From JAHBTB01 sp964451255 (GTDB lineage: Bacteria; Armatimonadota; Fimbriimonadia; Fimbriimonadales; Fimbriimonadaceae): a stretch of 64,000 nucleotides of DNA. This document shows positions 36,097-45,222 of this stretch, in pieces. The DNA lies in NCBI GenBank assembly GCA_964451255.1, contig CAYVHL010000003.1:1-64000 (forward strand), in the 5' to 3' direction. Position numbers and translations under genes: made by a program. How positions within the stretch are numbered: position 1 is the stretch's first letter; every line of letters begins with the position of its first letter. Below the pieces are notes generated by a model. The model was given only the letters and a program-made list of their open reading frames with translations. It had not been told where the DNA came from and searched no databases.

Positions 36097-37199
36097 GCCG
36101 ATACGATATTGGATTCTTGGGAGGAGGCCAGTTGGCGCGGATGTCGATCATGGCAGCGCAGAGGATGGGATTGCGGTGTGTGAGCCTGGACACTTCGCCC
36201 GACTCCCCGGCCGGCCAAGTCGCGGATTCGATCGTCGGTTCACTGGACGACCCCGAGGCCATCGCCAAACTGCTTGACGTCAGCCACCGGGTGACTTGGG
36301 ACAGCGAATTTATCCCGGTCAAGGCTGTACGGGATGCAGGCGCCGACCCCCGGTCTCTTGTGCCCGGTCTGGACGTCCTGGAGACCGTCCAAGACAAGCT
36401 CCGGCAACGCGAGATGTACGAACATGCCTCAGTCCCAGGGCCAAGGGCCAGGGCGGTCGCTAATGGGCGCGACCTCGATGACGTCGCCCGAGATTTCGGC
36501 CTGCCGTTCGTGATCAAGTCGCGATTCGGCGGTTATGACGGGAAAGGCACTCGTACGATCAGAAGTCAAGTCGACATCGAGGCGGCGCGCCCTCTTGTCG
36601 ACCGGGACCCATGGATGGCCGAGGAGTTCGTGCCCTTCAAGCGTGAGGTGGCCGTCATGGTCTGCCGATCAGCCTCGGAGACGCTCTGCTTTCCAACAAT
36701 GGAGACCGTCCAGGTCGACCACGTTTGCGACCTCGTCTTCCCTGCCGGTGTCGACGCCTCCGCTACCGCCGTGTCCGCCGTCGAGTCTCTGGGAGGATTC
36801 GGCTTGTTTGGAGTCGAGCTCTTTGAGTTGGAGTCGGGGACCTTTATGGTGAACGAGACCGCCCCCCGTCCCCACAACACCGGGCACTACACCCTGGATT
36901 GGGGAGGAGTCAGCCAGTTCGAGCAGCACGTCCGCCTTGTGGTCGGCCTGCCACTCTCTCCTATCTCGGGCCCGGAGGCCTGCATGGCGAACTTGCTCGG
37001 CCAGCCAGAGTCGGCTGATTGGCGAGACGGCCTCAGCGCGGCCCTGGCGGCAGTCCCGGACGCCCATGTCCATTGGTACGGCAAGTCCCAGGCCAAACCT
37101 GGTCGCAAAATGGGGCACATCAACGTAATGGGCCCAGGTTGCGTCGAGAGGGCGCAGCAAGCCCGCCGGGCCTTCTATGACGCTTGGACCCGAACATAA
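36093..37199 (+). CDS. purK: PurK, N5-carboxyaminoimidazole ribonucleotide synthase
   Basis: This 368-residue ATP-grasp enzyme converts AIR, ATP and bicarbonate to N5-CAIR in purine synthesis. The N-terminal GFLGGGQLARMSIMAAQRMG, the ATP-grasp strand LPFVIKSRFGGYDGKGTRTI, the metal-binding ETAPRPHNTGHYTL and the C-terminal block KPGRKMGHINVMG are standard PurK motifs. The GTG start overlaps the ftcD stop by 4 bp. purE is not in this window. Confidence 0.95.
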   Translation: MSRYDIGFLGGGQLARMSIMAAQRMGLRCVSLDTSPDSPAGQVADSIVGSLDDPEAIAKLLDVSHRVTWDSEFIPVKAVRDAGADPRSLVPGLDVLETVQDKLRQREMYEHASVPGPRARAVANGRDLDDVARDFGLPFVIKSRFGGYDGKGTRTIRSQVDIEAARPLVDRDPWMAEEFVPFKREVAVMVCRSASETLCFPTMETVQVDHVCDLVFPAGVDASATAVSAVESLGGFGLFGVELFELESGTFMVNETAPRPHNTGHYTLDWGGVSQFEQHVRLVVGLPLSPISGPEACMANLLGQPESADWRDGLSAALAAVPDAHVHWYGKSQAKPGRKMGHINVMGPGCVERAQQARRAFYDAWTRT

Positions 37200-37273
37200 G
37201 CAGCCGGACCGGGTACAAAACGAAGTCCTGAAACACCGGGCCGTCACTTGGGCCCGAAGCCTGAGGAACCCAC

Positions 37274-37924
37274 ATGGCCACGTTGAAAGCAGAACCGCGC
37301 GCCCAGACTTCCAGCGCCGCCACCAACCGACTTCGAGAGTCCGGCCACCTGCCGATGGCCCTCATCCGCAAATCACACGAGACCGTGCTGATCCAAGCGG
37401 TGCGCGAAGAGGTCAAGGAAGTCCTTTCGGGCCAGCACGGCCTGCTCCAAGCCGACCTCGACCTGTCCGGTGAGAAGCTGAAGGTCGTCGTCAAGCACAC
37501 CCAGCGGGACCCTGTCAGCCGAAAGATCCTCCACTTGACATTTCAGGAAGTCCTTGGGACGGACGTCATCAAGATCGACGTGCCCGTCCACATCGAGGGA
37601 GAACCGGTTCCTGTGACCAAGAAGCTCTGCACCTTGATGGTTCCAATGACGACCGTGCTGTTACAGGGTGAGGTCCGTAGCTTGCCGGAGGCCATCGTCG
37701 TCAATGTCAGCGGCATGGATCAGAACGACAAGATCTCGGCCAGCGACATCACCTTGCCGGATGGCGTCCATTTCCTTTGCTCACCCGACACCGTCTTGGC
37801 ATCGACCAAGCAACTTCGCGGGATGGCCGATTTTGAAGAGGCAGGTTCTGAAGGCGGCGAGGGCGCCGACGGCCACGCTGGTCAGCCCACGGAAGAGCAC
37901 AAAGAAGACGGCGAGTCAGAGTAA
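37274..37924 (+). CDS. rplY: Ribosomal protein bL25 (Ctc/TL5 long form)
   Basis: This 216-residue protein matches the long, two-domain bL25 that binds 5S rRNA. The N-terminal domain reads LRESGHLPMALIRKSHETVL and HLTFQEVLGTDVIKIDVPV, and the C-terminal TL5 domain has MTTVLLQGEVRSLPEAIVVN and ITLPDGV. An acidic tail (GGEGADGHAG onwards) closes the chain. GAGG lies seven nt before the ATG. A terminator shared with the convergent STAS-USP gene follows. Confidence 0.9.
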   Translation: MATLKAEPRAQTSSAATNRLRESGHLPMALIRKSHETVLIQAVREEVKEVLSGQHGLLQADLDLSGEKLKVVVKHTQRDPVSRKILHLTFQEVLGTDVIKIDVPVHIEGEPVPVTKKLCTLMVPMTTVLLQGEVRSLPEAIVVNVSGMDQNDKISASDITLPDGVHFLCSPDTVLASTKQLRGMADFEEAGSEGGEGADGHAGQPTEEHKEDGESE

Positions 37925-37944
37925 GACCGAAGACGATCCGCCGA

Positions 37945-37977
37945 AACGCCCCTTTCCCAAACCTGGAAGGGGGCGTT
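37945..37977. terminator. Bidirectional terminator between bL25 and STAS-USP genes
   Basis: AACGCCCCTTTCC (37945-37957) pairs with GGAAGGGGGCGTT (37965-37977) around a 7-nt loop, giving a 12-13-bp stem with one mismatch. It sits between two convergent stop codons. Confidence 0.7.
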
Positions 37978-37983
37978 CTGGCG

Positions 37984-38814
37984 TCAGACGACCAGATCCC
38001 GACCTGCCCGTTCGTCGACCCGCCCGCGTACAATGACAAGCGGCTGGACGACTTTGTCGAGGAGCGACCGGAACGCCTTGGCCGAGTCATCGTCCTGAAG
38101 ATGGGAGGCGCTCACACCGACAAGGACCTGGCCGGCCCCGACCTGGTCGGCCTGGTCGGCGACGACGCCCGAGAACTCTCGGGCCCGCTCGATCCTCACC
38201 TCATTCACGACCCCAACCTTCTGGAAGACCTCTCTGGCTTTGTCGGCAAAGGTCGACGCCGCCGACTCGTATTCAGGCATCGGAGCCTGGAGTGGTAGCT
38301 CACGGGGAACGATGATCGGAATGAACAGGATGACCTTGGTCCCCCCGCTGTCCACCAGTTCGGCGATCACGTCCAAGACATGCTCGTCCCATTCGCCGGG
38401 CGTGACGGTGGCGAGGATCTGCCTCGTGCACACCTTGGCCGGCTCCTTCTTCTTCTTGCCACCGTTGTCATCCGATGTGACGAGGAGGTCGAGGGACCGG
38501 CGGGCGTCATCGACTGACTCGACGACCGGCAGTTGGGAACGGATCTCGGTGACTCCCCGCAGAACCTCGAGTACGTCCTTGGGGACAGCGGCAAGGATGA
38601 TCCGAGCCCTCGCGTGCTCACCCACGAACTGCATGGCAGAATGAAAAGTCTCCGCTCCCTCAGGCGTGGCGCTGACCAGGCCGCTGCAGTCAATGATGAC
38701 GCCGCTCGGGTGCCGCTTGAGTGTCAAGGCGATTGCCGTGTGGATTGTCTCCCACTGGTTCGCGTTCAACGATCCAGACAGGATGACCACGTCTTCGTAC
38801 GATTCGACGATCAT
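37984..38814 (-). CDS. STAS domain fused to universal-stress-like domain
   Basis: This 276-residue cytoplasmic protein has an N-terminal STAS (anti-sigma antagonist) domain, about residues 1-108, with GVIIDCSGLVSATPEGAETF resembling the phosphorylatable-Ser loop. A KKKK linker follows near residue 120. The C-terminal UspA-like domain (about 128-270) has LATVTPGEWDEHVLDV, FADKAREVFQKVG and QVLVGVSASHL. It starts 7 bp after the stop of the KimA-like transporter, which carries a comparable C-terminal domain, so it is probably a regulator or partner of that transporter. The family pairing is inferred from fold-level resemblance. Confidence 0.72.
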   Translation of the reverse strand: MIVESYEDVVILSGSLNANQWETIHTAIALTLKRHPSGVIIDCSGLVSATPEGAETFHSAMQFVGEHARARIILAAVPKDVLEVLRGVTEIRSQLPVVESVDDARRSLDLLVTSDDNGGKKKKEPAKVCTRQILATVTPGEWDEHVLDVIAELVDSGGTKVILFIPIIVPRELPLQAPMPEYESAASTFADKAREVFQKVGVVNEVRIERAREFSGVVADQADQVGAGQVLVGVSASHLQDDDSAKAFRSLLDKVVQPLVIVRGRVDERAGRDLVV

Positions 38815-38821
38815 GTCGGGC

Positions 38822-40654
38822 TCACTTCAGGAAATATCGGACATTTGTGACCACCACGTTCTTGCGGGCCCCTAGGGCGCGTAAGAACGGCAGGGCCGCG
38901 TTGTTGTGCAGGATTCGTTGCCAGGGGAACTTAGGTATGGCCTGGGGCACGATCACTGTCACCATCATGCCTGGTTCGATCGCGATCGTCTCGTCGATGT
39001 ACTCCACGATTGGATCGACCAGCGACCGGTACGGTGACTCAAGGATCACGAGCGGAATGTCACCCCCGTACTTCTGCCATTCTTCCTTCACCCGCCTGAC
39101 ACTCGCCGGGTTGAGGGTCACGTGGACGGCACGGACATCCTGGGACAGGGACTTGGAGTATGCGATGGCTTGCAAGATGCCCTTGTGCATCCTAGGCACC
39201 AGGAGCAAGACCATCGTCTTCACCACGGGAAGCTTGTCCTGTTCGGTGACGCTCAGCTCTTTCGACAGATACTTATAGTGACCGCTGGCCCAGTTGAAGA
39301 AGAAGATGACGGCCAGGACCGCGAAGATCGTCACCCATGCGCCTTCCACGAACTTCGTGGCGGCAAGTACCACCGTCATGACACCGGTGGCGATCGCGCC
39401 GATAGAGTTGATGACCATGGGCAAACCACCTTTGCCGATGCTCTTCCAATGCACGACCATGCCAGCCTGGCTGAGGGTGAACGCTGTGAAGACCCCGACG
39501 GCATAGAGAGGGATCAACGCATGGGTGTCGGCCCGGAATCCGATCAACAACGCGCAGGACACTCCAGCAAGCGTCAAGATTCCGTTGTTGAAGACAAGCT
39601 TGTCGCCCAGACTCATGAGCGACCGTGGCAGGTAGCCGTCCTGTGCCAAAAGGCTCGCCAACCTGGGGAATCCGGCGAAGGAGGTGTTGGCGGCCAAGAA
39701 CAGGATCATAAATGTCGTGATCTGCGTGATCCAGAACCCGGCGGTACCGTGTCCGTACAGGTGCGAGGCCAGTTGGGCCATCACCGTCATATAACCGGAC
39801 TTGTCCGCGTCCATCGGAGTGATTCCGTAGTGTTGGGCACTCCAGCTCATGCAGACGAACATGAAGCTGAGGATGACCGCCAAGTAGATCAGGGTCTTGC
39901 TGGCGTTGGCTGATTCTGGTTTTCGAAAGGCTTGGGTGCCGTTCGCCACCGCTTCGACACCTGTCATCGCCGTACAGGAGGCGGCAAAGGCGCGCAGGAT
40001 CAATATGATCCCTAGTTCATGGAAGCCACCGACCGGCGGCTCTATATGTGGCGCTATGGCCGGGTGACCGATCCCCTTGATAACGCCGACGCTGACAAGG
40101 ACCAGGGTGGAGACGATAAACGCGTAAGTCGGAATCGCGAAGACAATGCCACTCTCCTTCGCTCCTCGGAGGTTCAGGTACGTGATAAAGGCGACGACCA
40201 TGACCGCCAAAGGGACTTTGAAAGCATCTATGGCGGGCACGGCCGACACCAGAGCGCTGACTCCGGAGGCGACGGAGACCGCGACGGTCAGCACGTAGTC
40301 CAGCAGGAGGGCCGCGCCTGCGACTTTGCCTGCGCCGGTGCCGAGATTCTGCTTGCTGACGCTATAACTGCCGCCACCTTCGGGATAGGCGTGGATCGTC
40401 TGGTAGTAGCTGGACACGATGATGACCAGCAAGATGCACAAGCCGCCAGCAATGAAATTGAGTTGCTGGTAGGCGGCTATTCCAGCAAGCACGAGGATCA
40501 GGAGGACTTCTTCCGTCGCGTATGCCACAGAAGACAGGGCGTCCGATGCGAAGACGGCCAGCCCGAGGAAGTTGGACAGCCGCTCTTCGTGCGCGTGCTT
40601 GGTCGCGATCGGCTTGCCTAGCAGGAAGCGCTTGATATTTGAAAGGCCGCTCAT
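38822..40654 (-). CDS. kimA: KimA-like high-affinity K+ importer (APC superfamily)
   Basis: This 610-residue protein is close in layout to B. subtilis KimA (YdaO), a K+/H+ symporter inhibited by c-di-AMP. Twelve or so helices occupy residues 35-460, with FASDALSSVAYATEEVL, HAYPEGGGSYSVSKQNLG, LTGVEAVANG-like (MTGVEAVANGTQAFRKP) and LIPLYAVGVFTAFTLSQAGM matching KimA positions. A cytoplasmic C-terminal domain of about 145 residues (AYSKSLSQDVRAVHVTLN, YRSLVDPIVEYIDE, QRILHNNAALPFLR) corresponds to the c-di-AMP-binding tail. It lies between nagA and the STAS-USP gene in a minus-strand run. No riboswitch precedes it. Confidence 0.88.
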   Translation of the reverse strand: MSGLSNIKRFLLGKPIATKHAHEERLSNFLGLAVFASDALSSVAYATEEVLLILVLAGIAAYQQLNFIAGGLCILLVIIVSSYYQTIHAYPEGGGSYSVSKQNLGTGAGKVAGAALLLDYVLTVAVSVASGVSALVSAVPAIDAFKVPLAVMVVAFITYLNLRGAKESGIVFAIPTYAFIVSTLVLVSVGVIKGIGHPAIAPHIEPPVGGFHELGIILILRAFAASCTAMTGVEAVANGTQAFRKPESANASKTLIYLAVILSFMFVCMSWSAQHYGITPMDADKSGYMTVMAQLASHLYGHGTAGFWITQITTFMILFLAANTSFAGFPRLASLLAQDGYLPRSLMSLGDKLVFNNGILTLAGVSCALLIGFRADTHALIPLYAVGVFTAFTLSQAGMVVHWKSIGKGGLPMVINSIGAIATGVMTVVLAATKFVEGAWVTIFAVLAVIFFFNWASGHYKYLSKELSVTEQDKLPVVKTMVLLLVPRMHKGILQAIAYSKSLSQDVRAVHVTLNPASVRRVKEEWQKYGGDIPLVILESPYRSLVDPIVEYIDETIAIEPGMMVTVIVPQAIPKFPWQRILHNNAALPFLRALGARKNVVVTNVRYFLK

Positions 40655-40696
40655 AAAAGCGTCAGCCGAAACAGCGGCGTCCCAGCGCCTGACATA

Positions 40697-41743
40697 TTAG
40701 CACTCCCAGACGTCTTGAAGCTGGTACTGGAAGTCGAAATGCAACAAACGCCTGGCTGTCGGCGGCATTTGGAGGCGGGCTCGCGGGTTGACGCAACAGA
40801 GCCGGACGGCGGTCTCGGCTCCGAAGTCCTCGGCGAGGTTTTGGAACACGTCGAGCAATGTCACCGCGCTCCCTGCCAAAGCGCCGTTTGAAGCCAGACG
40901 CACTGTCTTGTCGCCAACTTCCACCTCCAGACCCCAAATCTCGTACTTGGTGCCCGGCGCCAGTCCCGAAGCCATCGTGCTGTCGCTGACCGCGACCACC
41001 TTGTCCTTGGGCTTGCAACGCAGGAGCAGGCTAGCCACGTCTCGGTGGACATGGATCCGGTCATAGATCAGCTCCGTGTATGCCCGGTCTTCCTGCAACG
41101 CCCAGCCGATGACCCCGGGCTCTCGGTGGTGGAAGGGCCGCATGGCGTTGAACGTGTGGGTGGCATGGTCGGCACCGCTCTCAAAGGCCTTGGACGCCTG
41201 GTCGAAAGTAGCGTCCGTGTGCCCCAGGCTAGCGACCACGCCTCTGCCTGTCAGTCGCTGAACCAGATCGAGGCCGCCCGGCTGTTCGGGCGCCAGAGTC
41301 ACTTGGCGTAGTCTCGGATGGTCCAGCACCTCGTCCCAATCTGAGGAGCCTCCCGGCGCCATGGCTATCGCCGACGGAGGCTGCGCCCCCGGATGCTTGG
41401 GCGAGATAAACGGCCCCTCCAAGTGAAAACCCTTGACCATCGGGTGCTCAGGCAGGTTCCTGAGGGCGGACAGGACGGCGGAAGCGGAGGCGGTGATCGT
41501 CGTCGGCAAGAGGGCCTCATAGCCGACGCCGGCAAGCCGGTCGCAGAGAGAAAGCATTTCGGCATTGCTCGCCGTCATGAAGTCGATACCGAAGGCGCCG
41601 TGAATGTGGATGTCGACAAACCCCGGGACAAGCAGACCTTCTGGAGTGGCGTGGCTCGGCGTGAACGTCGGGGTCGCCCCGTCCTGTGCGACCGAATAGA
41701 TGCCCCAGCCGTTGTGTCCCCATGCCCAGTAGACGCCGCTCAT
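40697..41743 (-). CDS. nagA: N-acetylglucosamine-6-phosphate deacetylase
   Basis: This 348-residue amidohydrolase deacetylates GlcNAc-6-P in amino-sugar use and cell-wall recycling. The metal-site motif PGFVDIHIHGAFG, HLEGPFISPKHPGAQ, SLGHTDATFDQASKA, HTFNAMRPFHHREPGVIG and the catalytic Asp in AVSDSTMASG are present. It is somewhat shorter than average NagA. It overlaps dprA by 4 bp and is followed by kimA after 42 bp. Confidence 0.93.
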   Translation of the reverse strand: MSGVYWAWGHNGWGIYSVAQDGATPTFTPSHATPEGLLVPGFVDIHIHGAFGIDFMTASNAEMLSLCDRLAGVGYEALLPTTITASASAVLSALRNLPEHPMVKGFHLEGPFISPKHPGAQPPSAIAMAPGGSSDWDEVLDHPRLRQVTLAPEQPGGLDLVQRLTGRGVVASLGHTDATFDQASKAFESGADHATHTFNAMRPFHHREPGVIGWALQEDRAYTELIYDRIHVHRDVASLLLRCKPKDKVVAVSDSTMASGLAPGTKYEIWGLEVEVGDKTVRLASNGALAGSAVTLLDVFQNLAEDFGAETAVRLCCVNPRARLQMPPTARRLLHFDFQYQLQDVWEC

Positions 41744-42777
41744 GGCTTGAGAGAGTATCCCGGACCGTCACGGAGGACCCGGCCTTCGACCTCAAGGATG
41801 GTGAGTTCCGCCAAGATTTCCTCTGGCGCCGCCCCGATCTGTTGGGCGAGTTGGTCTGCCGTCACAGTGCCGGATCCCAGGGCCTTCAGGAGAAGCCCGG
41901 ATACCCCGTCGGGTTCAACCTCCGTTAGGCTGACCTCGGCCGCTGGTTCGACGCCAAGGGCATCAAGTATCTGGTGCGGGTGGTCGACAAGGGTCGCACC
42001 GTCCCGGATAAGCCGGTGTGAACCACGAAACGACTCGTGATGGATTCCGGACGGCACCACAAACACTGGCCGCCCGAGTTCGGCCGCAGCCAAGGCGGTC
42101 GTGAGCGCCCCGGACTTCGACGGGGCTTCCACAACGAGTGTGGCGTCAGACATTCCCGCGATCACATGGTTCCGTTCCAAGAACCTCTGGCCGAGTGACG
42201 GCGCCCCGACCGCATAGGGGCTCACCAAGAGCCCAGTGCGTCGGATCCGCTCGAAAAGCGGCCCGTGGCTTGCCGGATAGACCTTGTCGATCCCGTGGCC
42301 GAGCACAGCTATCGTTCGCCCTTCCGCCGAAAGCGCCCCTTCGTGCGCGGCCGCGTCAATGCCCAATGCTCCCCCGCTCACGACAGTCACACCCGCCGAG
42401 GCCATGGACTCGGCAAACTTGAACGCCGCCGCCCGACCGTAGGCCGACGCCTGTCTCGTGCCCACGACGGCCACCATCGGGCCGTCCCACGCGGCCCGGT
42501 CGCCCCAAACAAAGCACGCGTATGGTGGCGCTTGCGCTTGGAGCAGGGTTGTGGGAAGCTCTCCTCGTTCGACGACGGCGACGCCACGTTTGAGGGCCGC
42601 GTCCAACCGCTTCAGGTCGCATAGGTCGATGCGCCGCTTCTCTGGTTCTGAGAGCCTTGGCCACTGGCGCAGGGCCATCGAGGGGTCAAGAGAAGGCGCA
42701 AGCTCTCCAAAAAAAGCCTGCGCCTTCTGCGGGGGCAGCTCGGCTGCCAGAAAGTACTGCCAGAACAGCGGGCTCAT
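41740..42777 (-). CDS. dprA: DNA-processing protein DprA/Smf
   Basis: This 345-residue protein loads RecA on incoming single-stranded DNA during natural transformation. The central Rossmann-like domain has VAVVGTRQASAYGRAAA, SGGALGIDAAAHEGAL, VLGHGIDKVYPASH, FLERNHVIAGMSDATLVVEA and SGALTTALAAAELGRPVFVVP, the standard DprA signatures. The C-terminal winged helix (DQLAQQIGAAPEEILAELTIL) is also present. It follows a PQQ-propeller gene and overlaps nagA. Confidence 0.95.
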   Translation of the reverse strand: MSPLFWQYFLAAELPPQKAQAFFGELAPSLDPSMALRQWPRLSEPEKRRIDLCDLKRLDAALKRGVAVVERGELPTTLLQAQAPPYACFVWGDRAAWDGPMVAVVGTRQASAYGRAAAFKFAESMASAGVTVVSGGALGIDAAAHEGALSAEGRTIAVLGHGIDKVYPASHGPLFERIRRTGLLVSPYAVGAPSLGQRFLERNHVIAGMSDATLVVEAPSKSGALTTALAAAELGRPVFVVPSGIHHESFRGSHRLIRDGATLVDHPHQILDALGVEPAAEVSLTEVEPDGVSGLLLKALGSGTVTADQLAQQIGAAPEEILAELTILEVEGRVLRDGPGYSLKP

Positions 42778-42789
42778 CGGCTGTGCCGA

Positions 42790-44445
42790 TCAGCCGCCGC
42801 CAGCCGCGCCGCCACCGCCGCCCTTGCCACCAGCACCTGGGAAACCACCCTGCTTGTTGTTATCCTTCGGCGGCTTCGGCGAACCGAGCGGAGCGAGCGT
42901 GTTGTCTACGGTCAGGGCGAATTTCTTGTCGACCACGTTGCCCAGCCAGTCGGCGACGTGCAGGACGATATTGGCCCGCCCGTCGCTAAGGGGCTTGTTC
43001 GTGGTCCTCGCCGTGACCTTCACGGAGAGGTACTCGTCTTGCATCTTCTCGGGGATGTAGGCCTGACCGTTGATCGTCACCTTGATCGAGTTCGGGTCAA
43101 CGCCGACGCCCCAGTCCTCAAGCTTGAAGATCAGTTCCAGGGGGGCCTGGCCGCTGATCTGGTCGCCCATGTTGGGCCAGGCCATGCTGACTTCGGGCCC
43201 GGTCAGGTCGACGCCGTACGATTTGTCGAAAAGCAACATGCTTCCGTCGGCGGCGAGGACGAACAGTGAGTCGCCTTCGAGTGTCGGAGTCCAGACCGCC
43301 GGCACCGACTTCACGTCTTCCGTGCCTTGCGAAGTCTGACCGCCTCGACCGCCAGGAACGCCGCCTGCCGCACCACCAGCAGGGCCTCCTGCCTGTCCGC
43401 CACCGAGGCCGGGACGGCCGCCTGCCCCGCTCCTTCCCGCTGGCTGTGTTTCCTTTAGGCCCTTATAGAGCGGCGGGATCGTGAAGTTCCACGTCAGATC
43501 GCCGGTCTGGCCATCCACCATGTTCACGGATCCGGCGGAGTTGACGGTTATCACCTTGGTTCCCACGACCAGAGGTTGCCCAATGACCGGCGAGAACAGA
43601 TCGACGCCCTTCGCGAAGATGGGCCGTCCCGTCGTGCGGTAGGTCAGCAGACGGCCGGTCCGCGAGACAGTGGCGACGACATCAGCGCTGGCACCGGGAG
43701 CACCTGACAACAGTTCTCCCGTGTTGACCTGCCAGACGTCGCTGCCAGAGTTGGCGCGGAAAGCGATCAGGTAGCTGTTCGAGTTGACGTAAACCCGGTC
43801 GTTGCTCACCGAAAACGAACCTGGGGCCAAGCGTTGGAGACCCCGGTGCCAGACTTCCTTTTGCGCCACGACGTCGATCATCGCGAGGCTGGAGTCGGCG
43901 GTCGAAAAGATCACGTTCTTCTGCCACACGGCCAGATATGGGTGCAACACCGATTGAAGGTGATAGGGTTTCGTCCAGAACGGCTTGCCCGTTGCCAGTT
44001 CGAAGGCGAGCAGGTCATTCTTGACCGTGCCCACGACCAAATAGTCTCCGGCCACGACCGGCGAGGTCATGGCTGAGTCAGGAAGTTTCACCTGCCAGAG
44101 CTTGTGGCCGCTCGTGGCGTCCAAACCGTACATTTGGGAATCATCAGCGACTGCGACGACCACGTTGCCACTGAGCGCGCACCCGGTCCGAAGAGTCGCG
44201 GCAAGCGGTTCACCGGTGGGAAACCGCCAAAGTTGGTTGCCAGACTTACGGTCGATCCCGTAGACGCGGTTGCCCACCGCAACGTAGGCCGCCTTCTCGT
44301 TGACCTGGGGCGATCCTACCGGCGAGGCCGTCGTCGACTCGGCCCATCGCCAAGCGACCGGGGCCGGCCCGTCGAATGCGGCAGTGGCGACCCCCGCGCA
44401 AACTAGCGCCGTGAGCAAAGTGATGGTACGAGACATGCGAAGCAT
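42790..44445 (-). CDS. Secreted PQQ-like beta-propeller protein
   Basis: This 551-residue exported protein has a signal peptide (MLRMSRTITLLTALVCAGVA), then about seven PQQ/pyrrolo-quinoline-like propeller blades (NQLWRFPTGEPLAATLRTGC, HKLWQVKLPDSAMTSPVVAG and others). A Gly-rich linker (about residues 345-375) and a C-terminal region with an Ig-like strand pattern (SMAWPNMGDQISGQAPLE) follow, ending in a second Gly/Lys-rich tail. BamB-like and dehydrogenase-like proteins share the fold; no enzymatic residues are evident. The start at 44445 has AAGGA seven nt upstream; a TTG 8 codons earlier is possible. Confidence 0.8.
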   Translation of the reverse strand: MLRMSRTITLLTALVCAGVATAAFDGPAPVAWRWAESTTASPVGSPQVNEKAAYVAVGNRVYGIDRKSGNQLWRFPTGEPLAATLRTGCALSGNVVVAVADDSQMYGLDATSGHKLWQVKLPDSAMTSPVVAGDYLVVGTVKNDLLAFELATGKPFWTKPYHLQSVLHPYLAVWQKNVIFSTADSSLAMIDVVAQKEVWHRGLQRLAPGSFSVSNDRVYVNSNSYLIAFRANSGSDVWQVNTGELLSGAPGASADVVATVSRTGRLLTYRTTGRPIFAKGVDLFSPVIGQPLVVGTKVITVNSAGSVNMVDGQTGDLTWNFTIPPLYKGLKETQPAGRSGAGGRPGLGGGQAGGPAGGAAGGVPGGRGGQTSQGTEDVKSVPAVWTPTLEGDSLFVLAADGSMLLFDKSYGVDLTGPEVSMAWPNMGDQISGQAPLELIFKLEDWGVGVDPNSIKVTINGQAYIPEKMQDEYLSVKVTARTTNKPLSDGRANIVLHVADWLGNVVDKKFALTVDNTLAPLGSPKPPKDNNKQGGFPGAGGKGGGGGAAGGG

Positions 44446-44487
44446 CTTGTCGTCCTTGTCCTGGCCCAAGAGGATTCACTGGGCGTA

Positions 44488-44501
44488 ATGCTCCGGAGCA
44501 T
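44488..44501. repeat. 14-bp perfect palindrome in divergent intergenic region
   Basis: ATGCTCCGGAGCAT is a perfect palindrome lying between the divergent PQQ-propeller gene and the small plus-strand gene at 44593. Its size and position would suit an operator for a dimeric regulator. Confidence 0.35.
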
Positions 44502-44592
44502 ACCGAAGCGACCCCGCGTATTACCTCTGCCTTCGGTTGTTGGACGCGCGGACCCCTCTCAATGTCACGGGTAAACGACCCGAAGTACCAGT

Positions 44593-44988
44593 ATGCCTGC
44601 CCCGATCGCCTTCATCGCAATCGCCCTGGCAGCCTGGCAGACCGACCCGGCCGGCGCCTGTCTGGCGCGGATCAACCAGACGTTTGAACAAGCCCAGTCC
44701 GCGATGTCCAAGGTGGAAGAGGGTTTGCTCAAGCCTGAGAAAGCGGCGGTCATCCTAGGCACGCTACTCGGAGACTGTCGCTCGCACGAAGCGGAGGTGT
44801 CGGCCGCCCTCATGGACACCCGACAAAGGGACGACAAGAAGGGGATGCTGGTCGTCGCGTGGTCGGGCACGTTGGAGGCATACCTGTCGACGTCGATTCT
44901 CGGGCTGGACGGTGACGACGCCAGCTTGACGCTGAGCCGCATCCTGGGCGCGAGACTGCGCCGGGAAATCGACAGGGCGCAACGATAG
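44593..44988 (+). CDS. Small secreted hypothetical protein
   Basis: This 131-residue protein has an N-terminal hydrophobic stretch (MPAPIAFIAIALAAWQT) that could be a short signal peptide. An alpha-helical hydrophilic body follows with three cysteines (at about residues 23, 62 and none near the end) and a charged C-terminus (LRREIDRAQR). No family is recognised. There is no obvious ribosome site, but the codon use resembles its neighbours. Confidence 0.55.
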   Translation: MPAPIAFIAIALAAWQTDPAGACLARINQTFEQAQSAMSKVEEGLLKPEKAAVILGTLLGDCRSHEAEVSAALMDTRQRDDKKGMLVVAWSGTLEAYLSTSILGLDGDDASLTLSRILGARLRREIDRAQR

Positions 44989-45031
44989 CCGTCCCGGGCT
45001 GTGTCCCTGCCCAGGTATCATTCCGTTCCCC

Positions 45032-45108
<77 letters not shown>

Positions 45109-45222
45109 ACCTTAAAGATTTACACCTAATTGGGAGTCGCCTCGGCGGCCCTTTTTTGTGCCCCTGGCTTGTCCCGGACGCTGGCAGATACGCTGGCCGC
45201 CTCCACAAGATATGATTCGGGC

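Noticed and set aside
40655..40696. c-di-AMP riboswitch in front of the KimA-like gene
   Set aside because: Only 42 bp separate it from nagA and none of the ydaO blocks are present.
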